Both the position numbers and the translations under genes were made by a program. Below are positions 18,349-28,726 of a stretch of 64,000 nt of DNA, one piece after another (position 1 is the first letter of the stretch; each line of letters opens with the position of its first letter). The notes under the pieces were generated by a model that was not told the DNA's origin, searched no databases, and saw nothing but the letters and a program-made list of their open reading frames with translations. This DNA comes from Burkholderia seminalis DSM 23518 (GTDB taxonomy: Bacteria; Pseudomonadota; Gammaproteobacteria; Burkholderiales; Burkholderiaceae), in the NCBI RefSeq assembly GCF_902832885.1, contig NZ_CADFDK010000015.1, positions 1 to 64,000 on the forward strand, in the 5' to 3' direction.

Positions 18349-20784
18349 GTGAGCAATTTCCTGATTCGCAAGGTCGCCGTGCTGGGCGCCGGCGTGATGG
18401 GCGCGCAGATCGCCGCGCACCTCGTCAACGCGCGCGTGCCGGTGCTGCTGTTCGACCTGCCGGCCAAGGAAGGCCCGAAAAACGCGATCGCGCTGAAGGC
18501 GATCGAGAACCTGAAGAAGCTGTCGCCCGCGCCGTTCGGCGTGAAGGACGACGCGAAATACCTCGAAGCGGCGAACTACGAGGACGACATCGCGAAGCTG
18601 GCCGAATGCGACGTCGTGATCGAAGCGATCGCCGAGCGGATGGACTGGAAGCACGACCTGTACAAGAAGGTCGCGCCGCACATCGCGCCGAACGCGATCT
18701 TCGCGACCAACACGTCGGGCCTGTCGATCACGAAGCTGTCCGAAGGGTTCTCGGACGAGCTGAAGTCGCGCTTCTGCGGCGTGCACTTCTTCAACCCGCC
18801 GCGCTACATGCACCTCGTCGAACTGATCCCGACCGCGCACACGCGCCCGGAGATCCTCGACCAGCTCGAGACGTTCCTGACGAGCGTCGTCGGCAAGGGC
18901 GTCGTGCGCGCGAAGGACACGCCGAACTTCATCGCGAACCGCGTCGGCATCTTCTCGATCCTCGCGGTGATCACCGAGGCCGCGAAGTTCGGCCTGCGCT
19001 TCGACGAAGTCGACGACCTGACGGGCAGCCGCCTCGGCCGCGCGAAGTCGGCGACGTTCCGCACCGCGGACGTGGTCGGCCTCGACACGATGGCGCACGT
19101 GATCAAGACGATGCAGGACAACCTCGCCGACGATCCGTTCTTCCCGGTCTACCAGACGCCCGCCGTGCTCGCCGAACTGGTGAAGCAGGGCGCGCTCGGC
19201 CAGAAGACGGGCGGCGGCTTCTACAAGAAGGAAGGCAAGGCGATCAAGGTGCTCGACGCGAAGACCGGCACCTACGTCGACTCGGGCGCGAAGGCGGACG
19301 AAACCGTCGGCCGCATCCTGAAGCGTCCGCCGGCGGAACGCCTGAAGCTGCTGCGCGAAACGGATCATCCGCATGCGCAGTTCCTGTGGTCGATCTTCCG
19401 CGACGTGTTCCACTACATCGGCGTGCATCTCGAATCGATCGCCGACAACGCGCGCGACGTCGACCTCGCGATCCGCTGGGGCTTCGGCTGGAACGAAGGC
19501 CCGTTCGAAGGCTGGCAGGCCGCCGGCTGGAAGCAGGTCGCCGAGTGGGTACAGGAAGACATCGCGGCCGGCAAGGCGCTGGCAAACGTGCCGCTGCCGT
19601 CGTGGGTGCTCGAAGGCCCGGTCGCCGAGAAGGGCGGCGTGCACACGGCCGAAGGCTCGTGGGCGCCCGCCGCGAAGCGCTTCGTGCCGCGTTCGGACCT
19701 CGCGGTCTACGACAAGCAGGTGTTCCGCGCGCCGCTCATCGGCGAAGCCGGCGCCGATCCGAAGACCTACGGCAAGACCCTGTTCGAGACCGATGCCGTG
19801 CGCGCATGGGTCGACGACCGTGCGGGTGAGGACGACGTCGTGATCGTGTCGTTCAAGTCGAAGATGAACACGATCGGACCGAGCGTGATCGACGGCCTCG
19901 TGCAGGCGATCGAGCTCGCGGAGAAGGACTACAAGGGCGTGGTGATCTGGCAGCCGACGTCGCTGAAGCTCGGCACGCCGGGCGGCCCGTTCTCGGCCGG
20001 CGCGAACCTCGAGGAGGCGATGCCGGCGTTCATGATGGGCGGCGCGAAGGGTATCGAGCCGTTCGTGAAGAAGTTCCAGGAAGGCATGCTGCGCGTGAAG
20101 TACGCGAACGTGCCGGTCGTCGCGGCCGTATCGGGCATCGCGCTCGGCGGCGGGTGCGAGCTGATGCTGCACAGCGCGAAGCGCGTCGTGCACGTCGAGA
20201 GCTACATCGGTCTCGTCGAAGTGGGCGTCGGCCTGGTGCCGGCGGGCGGCGGCCTGAAGGAAGCGGCGCTGCGCGCGGCGGATGCCGCGACGGCCGCCAA
20301 CGCGACCACCGACATCCTGAAGTTCGTCACGAAGTCGTTCGAGAACGCGGCGATGGCGAAGGTCTCGGCGTCCGCGCACGACGCACGCGCGATGGGCTAC
20401 GTGAAGCCGTCCGACACGATCGTCTTCAACGTGTTCGAACTGCTCGACACCGCGAAGAAGGAAGCGCGCGCGCTGGCCGCCACCGGCTACCGCGCACCGC
20501 TGCGCGCGAAGGACGTGCCGGTGGCGGGCCGCTCGGCGATCGCGACGATCAAGGCATCGCTCGTCAACATGCGTGACGGCCGCTTCATCAGCGACCACGA
20601 CTACCTGATCGCGAGCCGCATCGCCGAAGCCGTGTGCGGCGGCGACGTCGAAGCCGGCAGCCTCGTCGACGAGCAGTGGCTGCTCGCGCTGGAGCGCCGC
20701 GCGTTCGTCGAGCTGCTCGGCACGCAGAAGACGCAGGAACGGATCATGGGCATGTTGCAGACCGGCAAGCCGGTGCGTAACTGA
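18349..20784 (+). CDS. 3-hydroxyacyl-CoA dehydrogenase / enoyl-CoA hydratase (FadN-like)
   Basis: 811 residues starting with GTG (GGAG eight bases upstream). The NAD-binding domain is N-terminal (VAVLGAGVMGAQIAAHLVNA, residues 8-27), with FCGVHFFNPPRYMHLVELIP near 145 and two 3HCDH C-terminal modules. A crotonase domain follows from about residue 490 (SGIALGGGCELMLHSAKRV near 595). The dehydrogenase-first order matches FadN of Bacillus rather than FadB of E. coli, where hydratase comes first. It oxidises 3-hydroxyacyl-CoA to 3-ketoacyl-CoA and may hydrate enoyl-CoA. It sits between the acyl-CoA dehydrogenase and thiolase genes, 22 bases before the latter. Confidence 0.92.
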   Translation: MSNFLIRKVAVLGAGVMGAQIAAHLVNARVPVLLFDLPAKEGPKNAIALKAIENLKKLSPAPFGVKDDAKYLEAANYEDDIAKLAECDVVIEAIAERMDWKHDLYKKVAPHIAPNAIFATNTSGLSITKLSEGFSDELKSRFCGVHFFNPPRYMHLVELIPTAHTRPEILDQLETFLTSVVGKGVVRAKDTPNFIANRVGIFSILAVITEAAKFGLRFDEVDDLTGSRLGRAKSATFRTADVVGLDTMAHVIKTMQDNLADDPFFPVYQTPAVLAELVKQGALGQKTGGGFYKKEGKAIKVLDAKTGTYVDSGAKADETVGRILKRPPAERLKLLRETDHPHAQFLWSIFRDVFHYIGVHLESIADNARDVDLAIRWGFGWNEGPFEGWQAAGWKQVAEWVQEDIAAGKALANVPLPSWVLEGPVAEKGGVHTAEGSWAPAAKRFVPRSDLAVYDKQVFRAPLIGEAGADPKTYGKTLFETDAVRAWVDDRAGEDDVVIVSFKSKMNTIGPSVIDGLVQAIELAEKDYKGVVIWQPTSLKLGTPGGPFSAGANLEEAMPAFMMGGAKGIEPFVKKFQEGMLRVKYANVPVVAAVSGIALGGGCELMLHSAKRVVHVESYIGLVEVGVGLVPAGGGLKEAALRAADAATAANATTDILKFVTKSFENAAMAKVSASAHDARAMGYVKPSDTIVFNVFELLDTAKKEARALAATGYRAPLRAKDVPVAGRSAIATIKASLVNMRDGRFISDHDYLIASRIAEAVCGGDVEAGSLVDEQWLLALERRAFVELLGTQKTQERIMGMLQTGKPVRN

Positions 20785-20806
20785 GCGAGCAGACAAGGAG
20801 TCTGAA

Positions 20807-22006
<1,200 letters not shown>

Positions 22007-22029
22007 GCGGGACGCGACGAAAGGCGACG

Positions 22030-22065
22030 ACGGTGCGCGGGCCACGAGCTCTCGCACCGTTTTTT
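22030..22065 (+). terminator. Rho-independent terminator after the thiolase gene
   Basis: ACGGTGCG pairs with CGCACCGT around a 15-base loop, followed at once by a run of T residues. It lies 24 bases after the thiolase stop and ends 33 bases before the enoyl-CoA hydratase start. Confidence 0.75.
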
Positions 22066-22097
22066 CATTCCGATAGAGGAAAGTCAAGGAGACGGTT

Positions 22098-22865
22098 GTG
22101 GCCGAAATTCAAGTGGAACGCGCCGAAGGCGTGATGACGATCACGATCGCGCGCCCGGCGAAGAAGAACGCGCTGACGGCGGCGATGTACCAGACGATGG
22201 CCGATGCGCTCGCCGACGCGCAGGAAGACAAGGCGATTCGCGTGATCCTGCTGCGCGGCAGCGACGGCAATTTCAGCGCGGGGAACGATCTCGAGGATTT
22301 CCTGAAGTCGCCGCCGAAGGACGACACCGCGTCGGTGTTCCAGTTTCTCGCGCGGATCAGCAGCGCGAGCAAGCCGATCGTGGCCGCGGTGCCGGGCCTC
22401 GCGATCGGCGTCGGCGTGACGATGCTGCTGCACTGCGATCTGGTCTACGCGGCCGACACCGCGACGTTCTCGCTGCCGTTCGCGCAGCTCGGGCTTTGCC
22501 CGGAAGCCGCGTCGAGCGTGCTGCTGCCGCGCCTGGCCGGCCATCAGGTCGCCGCCGAGAAGCTGCTGCTCGGCGAGGCGTTCGACGCGCTGGAAGCGCA
22601 CCGGATCGGCATCGTCAACCGCGTGCTGCCGGCGGCCGAGCTCGACGCGTTCGCGGCGAAGCAGGCGGCCAAGCTCGCGGCGCTGCCGGCGTCGTCGCTG
22701 CGGGTGACGAAGGCGCTGCTGAAGGAGACGGGCGGCGTGGCGACGTCGGCGCGGATGGCCGAGGAAGCGGGCCACTTCGCCGCGATGCTGCGCGCGCCGG
22801 AAGCGCGCGAGGCGATGACGGCGTTCTTCGAGAAGCGCAAGCCGGATTTTCGTCAGTTCGACTGA
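22098..22865 (+). CDS. Enoyl-CoA hydratase/isomerase family protein
   Basis: 255 residues of the crotonase family, with a GTG start preceded by AAGGAG. The oxyanion-hole regions are FSAGNDLEDFLKS near residue 58 and VPGLAIGVGVTMLLHCDLVY near 98; FAQLGLCPEAASSVLLPRLA follows. The glutamate positions of classic hydratases are only partly matched (PEAASS in the second motif), so isomerase or another crotonase reaction is possible. It is the last gene of the beta-oxidation set but is separated from the thiolase by an intrinsic terminator. Confidence 0.87.
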   Translation: MAEIQVERAEGVMTITIARPAKKNALTAAMYQTMADALADAQEDKAIRVILLRGSDGNFSAGNDLEDFLKSPPKDDTASVFQFLARISSASKPIVAAVPGLAIGVGVTMLLHCDLVYAADTATFSLPFAQLGLCPEAASSVLLPRLAGHQVAAEKLLLGEAFDALEAHRIGIVNRVLPAAELDAFAAKQAAKLAALPASSLRVTKALLKETGGVATSARMAEEAGHFAAMLRAPEAREAMTAFFEKRKPDFRQFD

Positions 22866-22916
22866 CGGAGCAGGCCGTGCCGGCGGCGGATCGCCGGCCC
22901 GCGCCCGCGCTTGCGG

Positions 22917-23765
22917 TCACGCCGTGCCGTAGTCGACGTAGCCGGTTTCGCGGCAGAAGCTGACGAGCCGCAGGCCGGCCGCCTTCGCGATCTCGATCGC
23001 GAGCGACGACGGCGCGGAGATCGTCGCGACCAGCGGGATGCCTACTCGCGCGGCCTTGCGCACCAGCTCGTAGCTCGCGCGGCTCGACAGGAACACGAAA
23101 CCGTCGGTGGCGTCGGCGCGCGACAGCACGAGCGAGCCGATCAGCTTGTCGAGCGCGTTGTGGCGGCCGACATCCTCGAATGCCATCCGGATCGCGCCTG
23201 TTGCATCGCACCACGCGGCCGCGTGCAGGCCGCCGGTCAGTTTCGTGAGCGCCTGGTGCGACGGCAGCCCGTGCGCCGCGCGCGCGAGCGCGTCGGGCGC
23301 GAGGCGTGCCAGAAAGCCGGTGTCGGGCACGCGCTCCGGCGCGAGGTCGAGCAGGTCGATGCTTTCGATCCCGCATACGCCGCAGCCGGTGCGCCCGGCG
23401 AGCGCGCGGCGCCGGTCCTTCAGCGCGGCGAATGCCTGCTGGACGACCTCCAGATGCACTTCCGCATGCGGCAGCGGTGCATCGGCGTGCAGGATCACCT
23501 CGATGTCCTTGATGTCGCTGCCGCGCGCGACGATCCCTTCCGAGATCGCGAAGCCGACCGCGAACGCCTCGAGGTCGCACGGCGTACACATCATCACCGC
23601 GTGCGAAATACCGTTGAACACGAGCGCGACCGGCCATTCCTGGCCCACGTGGTCGTGCGCGGTTTCCACGGTGCCGCCGCGCGTGCGGCGCACGGGCAGT
23701 TCGATCGCGCCGCGCGGTTCGTCGCGCAGCGCGTCGCGCGGTTGATCGATCTTGGTCGGATTCAC
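22917..23765 (-). CDS. fdhD: Formate dehydrogenase accessory sulfurtransferase FdhD
   Basis: 282 residues. FdhD moves sulfur from a cysteine desulfurase to the molybdenum cofactor of formate dehydrogenase. The catalytic pair is visible as TGCGVCGIESIDLLDL (C-x-x-C). Other family motifs are MMCTPCDLEAFAVGFAISEG, FEDVGRHNALDKLIGSLVL and SSRASYELVRKAARVGIPLV. The start is a GTG at 23763-23765 (VNPTKIDQ), with GGGAG five bases upstream; another GTG six bases earlier overlaps that ribosome site. The gene is divergent from a nitrate-reductase-associated protein, so two molybdoenzyme-related genes share a 120-base spacer, though no molybdoenzyme is in view. Confidence 0.95.
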   Translation of the reverse strand: MNPTKIDQPRDALRDEPRGAIELPVRRTRGGTVETAHDHVGQEWPVALVFNGISHAVMMCTPCDLEAFAVGFAISEGIVARGSDIKDIEVILHADAPLPHAEVHLEVVQQAFAALKDRRRALAGRTGCGVCGIESIDLLDLAPERVPDTGFLARLAPDALARAAHGLPSHQALTKLTGGLHAAAWCDATGAIRMAFEDVGRHNALDKLIGSLVLSRADATDGFVFLSSRASYELVRKAARVGIPLVATISAPSSLAIEIAKAAGLRLVSFCRETGYVDYGTA

Positions 23766-23885
23766 GAGCACTCCCGTTGATTCGAGGCACGGCCGGCGAC
23801 AATCGTGCCGCCGCCCGCGCGCAGAGGTTCTAAAATACCCCAGGCAGGCCGGCCGCGCCGGCATCCGCCACGTCAGGTAACGACC

Positions 23886-24368
23886 ATGGGACTCAGCGAC
23901 GCTCCGTTGCTCTTCAACTTCGAACACGATTCGTCGGAAAACTTCACGTACATCCCGATGATCGTGCGTTTCAATCTCGACCGCTTCGGTCTGCGGATTT
24001 CGCTCGAACAGTGGCAATTGTTGCCGCTCGAGGACCGCAAGCTGCTCGCGCGCTTCCCGGCCGACGACGACACCGCGATCGAGCCCAACTTCGATCATGC
24101 GCTGTTCGAAATGCTGCGCACGCATGCGGATCTGGAACCGTCATGGTTCCAGCCGGACGAGCAGCCGGCCTGGCGCACCGTCGACGCGGTGCCGGAATCG
24201 CTCGTGCAGCAGAGCGCGCTGGCCGGGCTGACCGCGCCCGCGCTCGCGCAGTGGCAGCGGCTCGCGCCGTTCCAGCGCTACGTGCTGGTGAAGCTGTCGC
24301 GCAAGCCGAAGCTGAATCACGATTTCCTGCCCGCGATGCGGGAGTTCGGGCTGACGGCCACGCACTGA
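23886..24368 (+). CDS. Nitrate reductase associated protein (conserved hypothetical)
   Basis: 160 residues resembling the nitrate-reductase-associated family: FNFEHDSSENFTYIPMIVRF at the N-terminus, then DRFGLRISLEQWQLLPLEDR, a central acidic stretch, and WQRLAPFQRYVLVKLSRKPK near the end. Members are often found beside nitrate reductase or molybdenum-cofactor genes, and their function is unknown. Here the neighbour is fdhD, divergently transcribed. The ATG at 23886 (MGLSDAPLL) was chosen because an upstream in-frame start adds a low-complexity Pro/Arg stretch. No signal peptide or membrane segment. Family assignment is from recognised pattern, moderately sure. Confidence 0.75.
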   Translation: MGLSDAPLLFNFEHDSSENFTYIPMIVRFNLDRFGLRISLEQWQLLPLEDRKLLARFPADDDTAIEPNFDHALFEMLRTHADLEPSWFQPDEQPAWRTVDAVPESLVQQSALAGLTAPALAQWQRLAPFQRYVLVKLSRKPKLNHDFLPAMREFGLTATH

Positions 24369-24404
24369 CGCGGCCATGCGCCGCGCGGCCGCGGCGCGCG
24401 CCGG

Positions 24405-24815
24405 TCAGAGCGGCGGCAGTGGCCGCGGCTTGCGGTCCGTGCCGGTCGCGACGTACGTGAGCGTCGCTTCGGTGACCTTCACGACTTCGCCCATCAGGCG
24501 CATGCGCTGCGCGTACACCTCGACGTCGACCGTGATCGACGTGTTGCCGGTGCGCATGATGGTGGCATAGAAGCTCAGCAGGTCGCCGACGAACACCGGC
24601 TGCTTGAACACGAACGAGTTGACCGCGACCGTCGCGACGCGGCCGTTCGCGCGCTGGCTCGCGGGGATCGAGCCGGCGATGTCGACCTGCGACATGATCC
24701 ATCCGCCGAACACGTCGCCGTGGACGTTCGCGTCGTGCGGCTGCGGGACGACGCGCAGCGCGGGCTGCTTCTGCGGGAGTTCGAGGGTCGAATCGGTCAT
24801 GACGGGGGCTTTCAT
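24405..24815 (-). CDS. Acyl-CoA thioesterase (YciA-like hotdog fold)
   Basis: 136 residues of the hotdog thioesterase family. The signature is HDANVHGDVFGGWIMSQVDI near residue 27, with the catalytic aspartate in VHGDVFGGW. AVNSFVFKQPVFVGDLLSFY and ITVDVEVYAQRM follow. It hydrolyses acyl-CoA esters in the cytosol. The start is uncertain: ATG at 24815 (MKAPVMTDS) has only an adjacent AGG, and ATG at 24800 (MTDSTLELP) has none. It lies convergent with the preceding gene and divergent from the ABC exporter. Confidence 0.88.
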   Translation of the reverse strand: MKAPVMTDSTLELPQKQPALRVVPQPHDANVHGDVFGGWIMSQVDIAGSIPASQRANGRVATVAVNSFVFKQPVFVGDLLSFYATIMRTGNTSITVDVEVYAQRMRLMGEVVKVTEATLTYVATGTDRKPRPLPPL

Positions 24816-24973
24816 CCTGTAATAAATGGGCCGCCGCGCGCAGGCGGGCCGGCGAGGCCGCCGGCAGCGGCGCGAAGCGGCTTCTGCGACAATACAACGT
24901 TCGCAAATTGTACGAGAAAGCGCGCGAGCCGGCCGTCGAACCACGTGCCGTGCCTCGCCACAGAGACTCCCCC

Positions 24974-26845
24974 ATGCGCCGATTTCCTGCTTCCGGCGAG
25001 CCCGCGCCGGCTTCGACCGGGCCTCGCAACGACTGGCAGACCATCCGGTCGCTGCTGCCGTACCTGGCCACCTACAAATGGCGCGTCGCGCTCGCGCTCG
25101 GCTGCCTGATCGGCGCGAAGGTCGCGAACCTCGGCGTGCCGATCGTGATGAAGCGCATCGTCGACCACCTGTCCTACGTGCAGCAGATCACCGCGCTCGG
25201 GCGCGCCGAGCAGTCGGCCGGCATCGTGCTCGCGGGCGGCGTCGGGCTGCTGGTCGTCGCGTATGCACTCGTGCGGCTGTCGACGTCGCTGTTCACCGAG
25301 CTGCGCGAGATCCTGTTTTCGAAGGTCACCGAAAGCGCGGTGCGCCAGCTCGCGCTGCAGGTGTTCCGGCACCTGCACGGGCTGTCGCTGCGATTCCATC
25401 TCGAACGCCAGACGGGCGGCATGTCGCGCGACATCGAACGCGGCACGCGCGGCATCCAGCAACTCATTTCGTATTCGCTGTACAGCATCCTCCCGACGCT
25501 CGTCGAGGTCGGGCTCGTACTCGGCTTCTTCGTGGTCAAGTACGAGGCCTATTACGCGTACGTGACGTTCGCGGCGCTGGTCACGTACATCGTGTTTACC
25601 GTGAAGGTCACCAACTGGCGCACGCATTTCCGCCGCACGATGAACGAACTCGATTCGCGCGCGAACTCGCGGGCGATCGATTCGCTGATCAACTACGAGA
25701 CGGTGAAGTACTTCGGCAACGAGGAGTGGGAGGCGCAGCGCTACGACGAGAACCTCAAGCGCTACCGCAAGGCCGCGATCCGCTCGCAGAACTCGCTGTC
25801 GGTGCTGAACTTCGGCCAGCAGGCGATCATCGGCACCGGGCTGGTGTTCATCCTGTGGCGCGCGACGCAGGGCGTGCTCGCGGGCAAGCTGACGCTCGGC
25901 GATCTCGTGCTGATCAACACGTTCATGCTGCAGCTGTACATTCCGCTGAACTTCCTCGGGGTCGTGTATCGCGAGCTGAAGCAGAGCCTCACCGACATGG
26001 ACCGGATGTTCGGGCTGTTGTCGGCCGCGAAGGAAGTGGCCGACCGGCCCGATGCGCGGCCGCTCGCGGTGGCCGGCGCGCAGGTGCGCTTCGAGCACGT
26101 GAACTTCGCGTACGAGCCGGCGCGGCCGATCCTGCACGACGTGACGTTCACGATCGATGCGGGCACGACGACCGCGGTGGTCGGCCACAGCGGTTCGGGG
26201 AAATCGACGCTGTCGCGCCTGCTGTTCCGTTTCTACGATCTCGACCGCCAGGCGGGCGGCGCGATCCGGATCGACGGCCAGGACATCCGCGACGTCACGC
26301 AGGATTCGCTGCGCGCGTCGATCGGGATCGTGCCGCAGGACACCGTGCTGTTCAACGACTCGATCTACTACAACATCGCGTACGGCCGGCCGACCGCGAC
26401 GCGCGACGAGGTGGTCGCGGCGGCGCGCGCCGCGCACATCCACGATTTCATCGAAAGCCTGCCGAAGGGCTATGACACGCCGGTTGGCGAGCGCGGGCTG
26501 AAGCTGTCGGGCGGCGAGAAGCAGCGCGTCGCGATCGCGCGCACGCTGCTGAAGGATCCGCCGGTGCTGCTGTTCGACGAGGCGACGTCGGCGCTCGATT
26601 CGCGCTCGGAGCGCGCGATCCAGCACGAACTCGACCAGATCGCGCGGCATCGCACGACGCTCGTGATCGCGCACCGGCTGTCGACGGTCGTGCACGCGCA
26701 GCAGATCCTCGTGATGGATCACGGCCGGATCGTCGAGCGCGGCACGCACGACGAACTGGTGCGCGCGGACGGGTTGTATGCGCAGATGTGGGCGCTGCAG
26801 CAGCAGCGCGCGGCGGCCGGCGGCGAGGAGGCCGAGGCCGTGTAA
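24974..26845 (+). CDS. ABC transporter, Atm1/ABCB7-type half transporter
   Basis: 623 residues: an N-terminal ABC membrane domain of about six helices (VALALGCLIGAKVANLGVPI; GIVLAGGVGLLVVAYALVRL and later ones), then a nucleotide-binding domain. Walker A is GHSGSGKSTLSRLL near residue 402, the signature is LKLSGGEKQRVAIARTLL near 510, Walker B is VLLFDEATSALDSRS near 535, and the H-loop is IAHRLSTVV near 565. N-terminal INYETVKYFGNEEWEAQRYD is the Atm1 hallmark. Family members export glutathione-linked sulfur or metal compounds tied to iron-sulfur metabolism and metal tolerance. The start at 24974 (MRRFPASGE) is preferred over a longer frame, but the evidence is thin. Confidence 0.92.
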   Translation: MRRFPASGEPAPASTGPRNDWQTIRSLLPYLATYKWRVALALGCLIGAKVANLGVPIVMKRIVDHLSYVQQITALGRAEQSAGIVLAGGVGLLVVAYALVRLSTSLFTELREILFSKVTESAVRQLALQVFRHLHGLSLRFHLERQTGGMSRDIERGTRGIQQLISYSLYSILPTLVEVGLVLGFFVVKYEAYYAYVTFAALVTYIVFTVKVTNWRTHFRRTMNELDSRANSRAIDSLINYETVKYFGNEEWEAQRYDENLKRYRKAAIRSQNSLSVLNFGQQAIIGTGLVFILWRATQGVLAGKLTLGDLVLINTFMLQLYIPLNFLGVVYRELKQSLTDMDRMFGLLSAAKEVADRPDARPLAVAGAQVRFEHVNFAYEPARPILHDVTFTIDAGTTTAVVGHSGSGKSTLSRLLFRFYDLDRQAGGAIRIDGQDIRDVTQDSLRASIGIVPQDTVLFNDSIYYNIAYGRPTATRDEVVAAARAAHIHDFIESLPKGYDTPVGERGLKLSGGEKQRVAIARTLLKDPPVLLFDEATSALDSRSERAIQHELDQIARHRTTLVIAHRLSTVVHAQQILVMDHGRIVERGTHDELVRADGLYAQMWALQQQRAAAGGEEAEAV

Positions 26846-26897
26846 CAACGGGCGGCGCTGCACGACGCGCTGTCGTGCGGGGCGGCCCGCCGTCCGG

Positions 26898-27617
26898 TCA
26901 GCCCGCGGCGCGCAGCCGCGCGTCGAGCTCGCCGAGCTGCGCGGGCGTGCCGACGTTCTCCCAGATACCTTCGTACAATTCGCCGGTCGCGCGGCCGGCT
27001 TCGATCGCCGCGCGGTAGTACGGCGTCAGCGCGCGCCGCGTGCCGGGCACGAGATCGCGGAACATCCGCGTGTCGTACAGGCCGATGTTGCCGAATGTGA
27101 CGCGCGCGGCGCCGTCGAGCGCGAGGCGGCCATCGCCGCCGAGCGCGAAATCGCCGGCCGGGTGGAACGGCGGGTTTGGCACCATCACGAGGTGCATCGC
27201 GGGCGTATCGAGCGTGGCCATCCGCGCGGCGTCCGGCGCGAGCGTCCGGTAGTCGAACGCGCAGTACACGTCGCCGCTGACCGCCGCGAACACGGCCGGC
27301 TGCCCGTCGCGCTCGATGAGCGGCAGCGCCTGCGCGATGCCGCCGGCCGTTTCCAGCGCGTCGCCCTCGGCGGAATACGCGAGCCGCACGCCCCAGCGCG
27401 AACCGTCGCCGAGCGCGGCTTCGATCTGCTCGCCGAGCCACGCGTGGTTGATCACGATCGTCTCGATGCCCGCGCGTGCGAGCGCCTCGATCTGCCACAC
27501 GATCAGCGGCTTGCCGCCGGCTTCGAGCAGCGGTTTCGGGCGGGTGTCGGTCAGCGGGCGCATCCGTTCGCCGCGCCCGGCGGCGAAGATCATCGCCGTG
27601 GTCAGGGTAGTGCTCAT
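26898..27617 (-). CDS. murU: N-acetylmuramate alpha-1-phosphate uridylyltransferase MurU
   Basis: 239 residues, a sugar-1-phosphate nucleotidyltransferase. The nucleotide loop AAGRGERMRPLTDTRPKPLL is near residue 12, with SGDVYCAFDYRTL near 110 and TFGNIGLYDTRMFRDL near 165. MurU makes UDP-MurNAc from MurNAc-1-phosphate in the MurNAc recycling route that bypasses de novo synthesis and gives intrinsic fosfomycin tolerance in Pseudomonas. It starts 22 bases after the amgK stop, so they form an operon. The recognised neighbour AmgK is what distinguishes MurU from other nucleotidyltransferases. Confidence 0.92.
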   Translation of the reverse strand: MSTTLTTAMIFAAGRGERMRPLTDTRPKPLLEAGGKPLIVWQIEALARAGIETIVINHAWLGEQIEAALGDGSRWGVRLAYSAEGDALETAGGIAQALPLIERDGQPAVFAAVSGDVYCAFDYRTLAPDAARMATLDTPAMHLVMVPNPPFHPAGDFALGGDGRLALDGAARVTFGNIGLYDTRMFRDLVPGTRRALTPYYRAAIEAGRATGELYEGIWENVGTPAQLGELDARLRAAG

Positions 27618-27639
27618 GTTCGACTGGGCGTGAGGACGG

Positions 27640-28689
27640 TCAGAACGTATAGCCGACGTCGGCCGGCGCGTTGCCCTCGAGCTCGTCGAGCAGCTTCGCG
27701 AACGGCACGAGCGGGCGGTAGCGCAGCGCGACCTTGCGCGCATAGGTCAGGAAGCGCGGCAGGTCGTTCAGGTAGTGCGGCTTGCCGTCGCGGTAGTTGA
27801 TGCGCGCGAACAGGCCGAGCACCTTGATGTGGCGCTGCAGCCCCATCCATTCGAGCTGGCGGTAGAACTCGCCGAAATCGGGATCGACCGGCAGGCCGGC
27901 CTTTTTCGCCTTTTCCCAGTAGTACGCGAAGCAGTCGAGCTCGAACTCCTCGTCCCAGCTGACGAACGCGTCGCGCAGCAGCGACACGACGTCGTACGTC
28001 AACGGCCCGTAGACGGCGTCCTGGAAGTCGAGCACCCCCGGATTCGGCTCGCAGACCATCAGGTTGCGCGGCATGAAATCGCGCAGCATGAAACCCTGCG
28101 GCTGCGCATGGGCGCTCGCGACCAGCAGCGCGAACGTGCGGTCGAGCGTGCCGCGCATCGCGTCGGTGACGGGCTTGCCGAGATGACGGCCGACGAACCA
28201 TTCGGGCAGCAGCTCCATTTCGCGGCGCAGGAACGCTTCGTCGAACGGCGGCAGCACGTCGGGTTTCGACGTGAGCTGGAAGCGGATCAGCGCGTCGAGC
28301 GCGTCGCGCATCAGCGGCCGCGCGGCGACCGGGTCGGCCGGGTCGAGCACCGAGATGTACGACGTGCGGCCGAGGTCCGTCACGAGCATGAAGCCCGCGT
28401 CGAAATCGTGGGCCAGCACGTCCGGTACGTGGTCGCCGGCCGCGGCGAGCAGCTGCGCGACCTGGACGAATTCCCGGCACTTCTCGGGCGGCGGCGCGTC
28501 GACGGCGATCAGCGTGCCGCCGGGGCTCGCGGCCGAGGCGACACGGAAATAGCGGCGGAAACTGGCGTCCGACGACGCGGGCGCGAGGGTCGACAGGTCG
28601 AGGGCATAGCGCTCGGCGAGCGGTTGCAGCCACGCGGTCAGGGCGTCGAGGCGGGCGTCGGGCTGGGATGCGGCGGATGGGGGCGTCAT
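27640..28689 (-). CDS. amgK: N-acetylmuramate/N-acetylglucosamine anomeric kinase AmgK
   Basis: 349 residues of the aminoglycoside-phosphotransferase fold. The catalytic loop is FMLRDFMPRNLMV and the metal-binding motif GVLDFQDAVYGPLTYDVVSL; the ATP-side loop contains FMLVTDLG. AmgK phosphorylates the anomeric hydroxyl of MurNAc released by cell-wall turnover and hands it to MurU. The start at 28689 has the GC-rich purine tract GGAG-like sequence just upstream. Divergent from lptD, an arrangement also known in Pseudomonas. Confidence 0.93.
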   Translation of the reverse strand: MTPPSAASQPDARLDALTAWLQPLAERYALDLSTLAPASSDASFRRYFRVASAASPGGTLIAVDAPPPEKCREFVQVAQLLAAAGDHVPDVLAHDFDAGFMLVTDLGRTSYISVLDPADPVAARPLMRDALDALIRFQLTSKPDVLPPFDEAFLRREMELLPEWFVGRHLGKPVTDAMRGTLDRTFALLVASAHAQPQGFMLRDFMPRNLMVCEPNPGVLDFQDAVYGPLTYDVVSLLRDAFVSWDEEFELDCFAYYWEKAKKAGLPVDPDFGEFYRQLEWMGLQRHIKVLGLFARINYRDGKPHYLNDLPRFLTYARKVALRYRPLVPFAKLLDELEGNAPADVGYTF

Positions 28690-28720
28690 GAAACTCGGCG
28701 GAGGGGGGAACGTCTTGCCA

Positions 28721-28726
28721 TATAAT
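28721..28726. promoter_or_regulatory. AT-rich -10-like element between amgK and lptD
   Basis: TATAAT within CATATAATACCC reads as a good -10 on the plus strand and, as TATTAT, on the minus strand. It lies 32 bases upstream of amgK and about 190 upstream of lptD, so amgK is the more likely user. No -35 match at ideal spacing was found on either strand. Confidence 0.4.
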
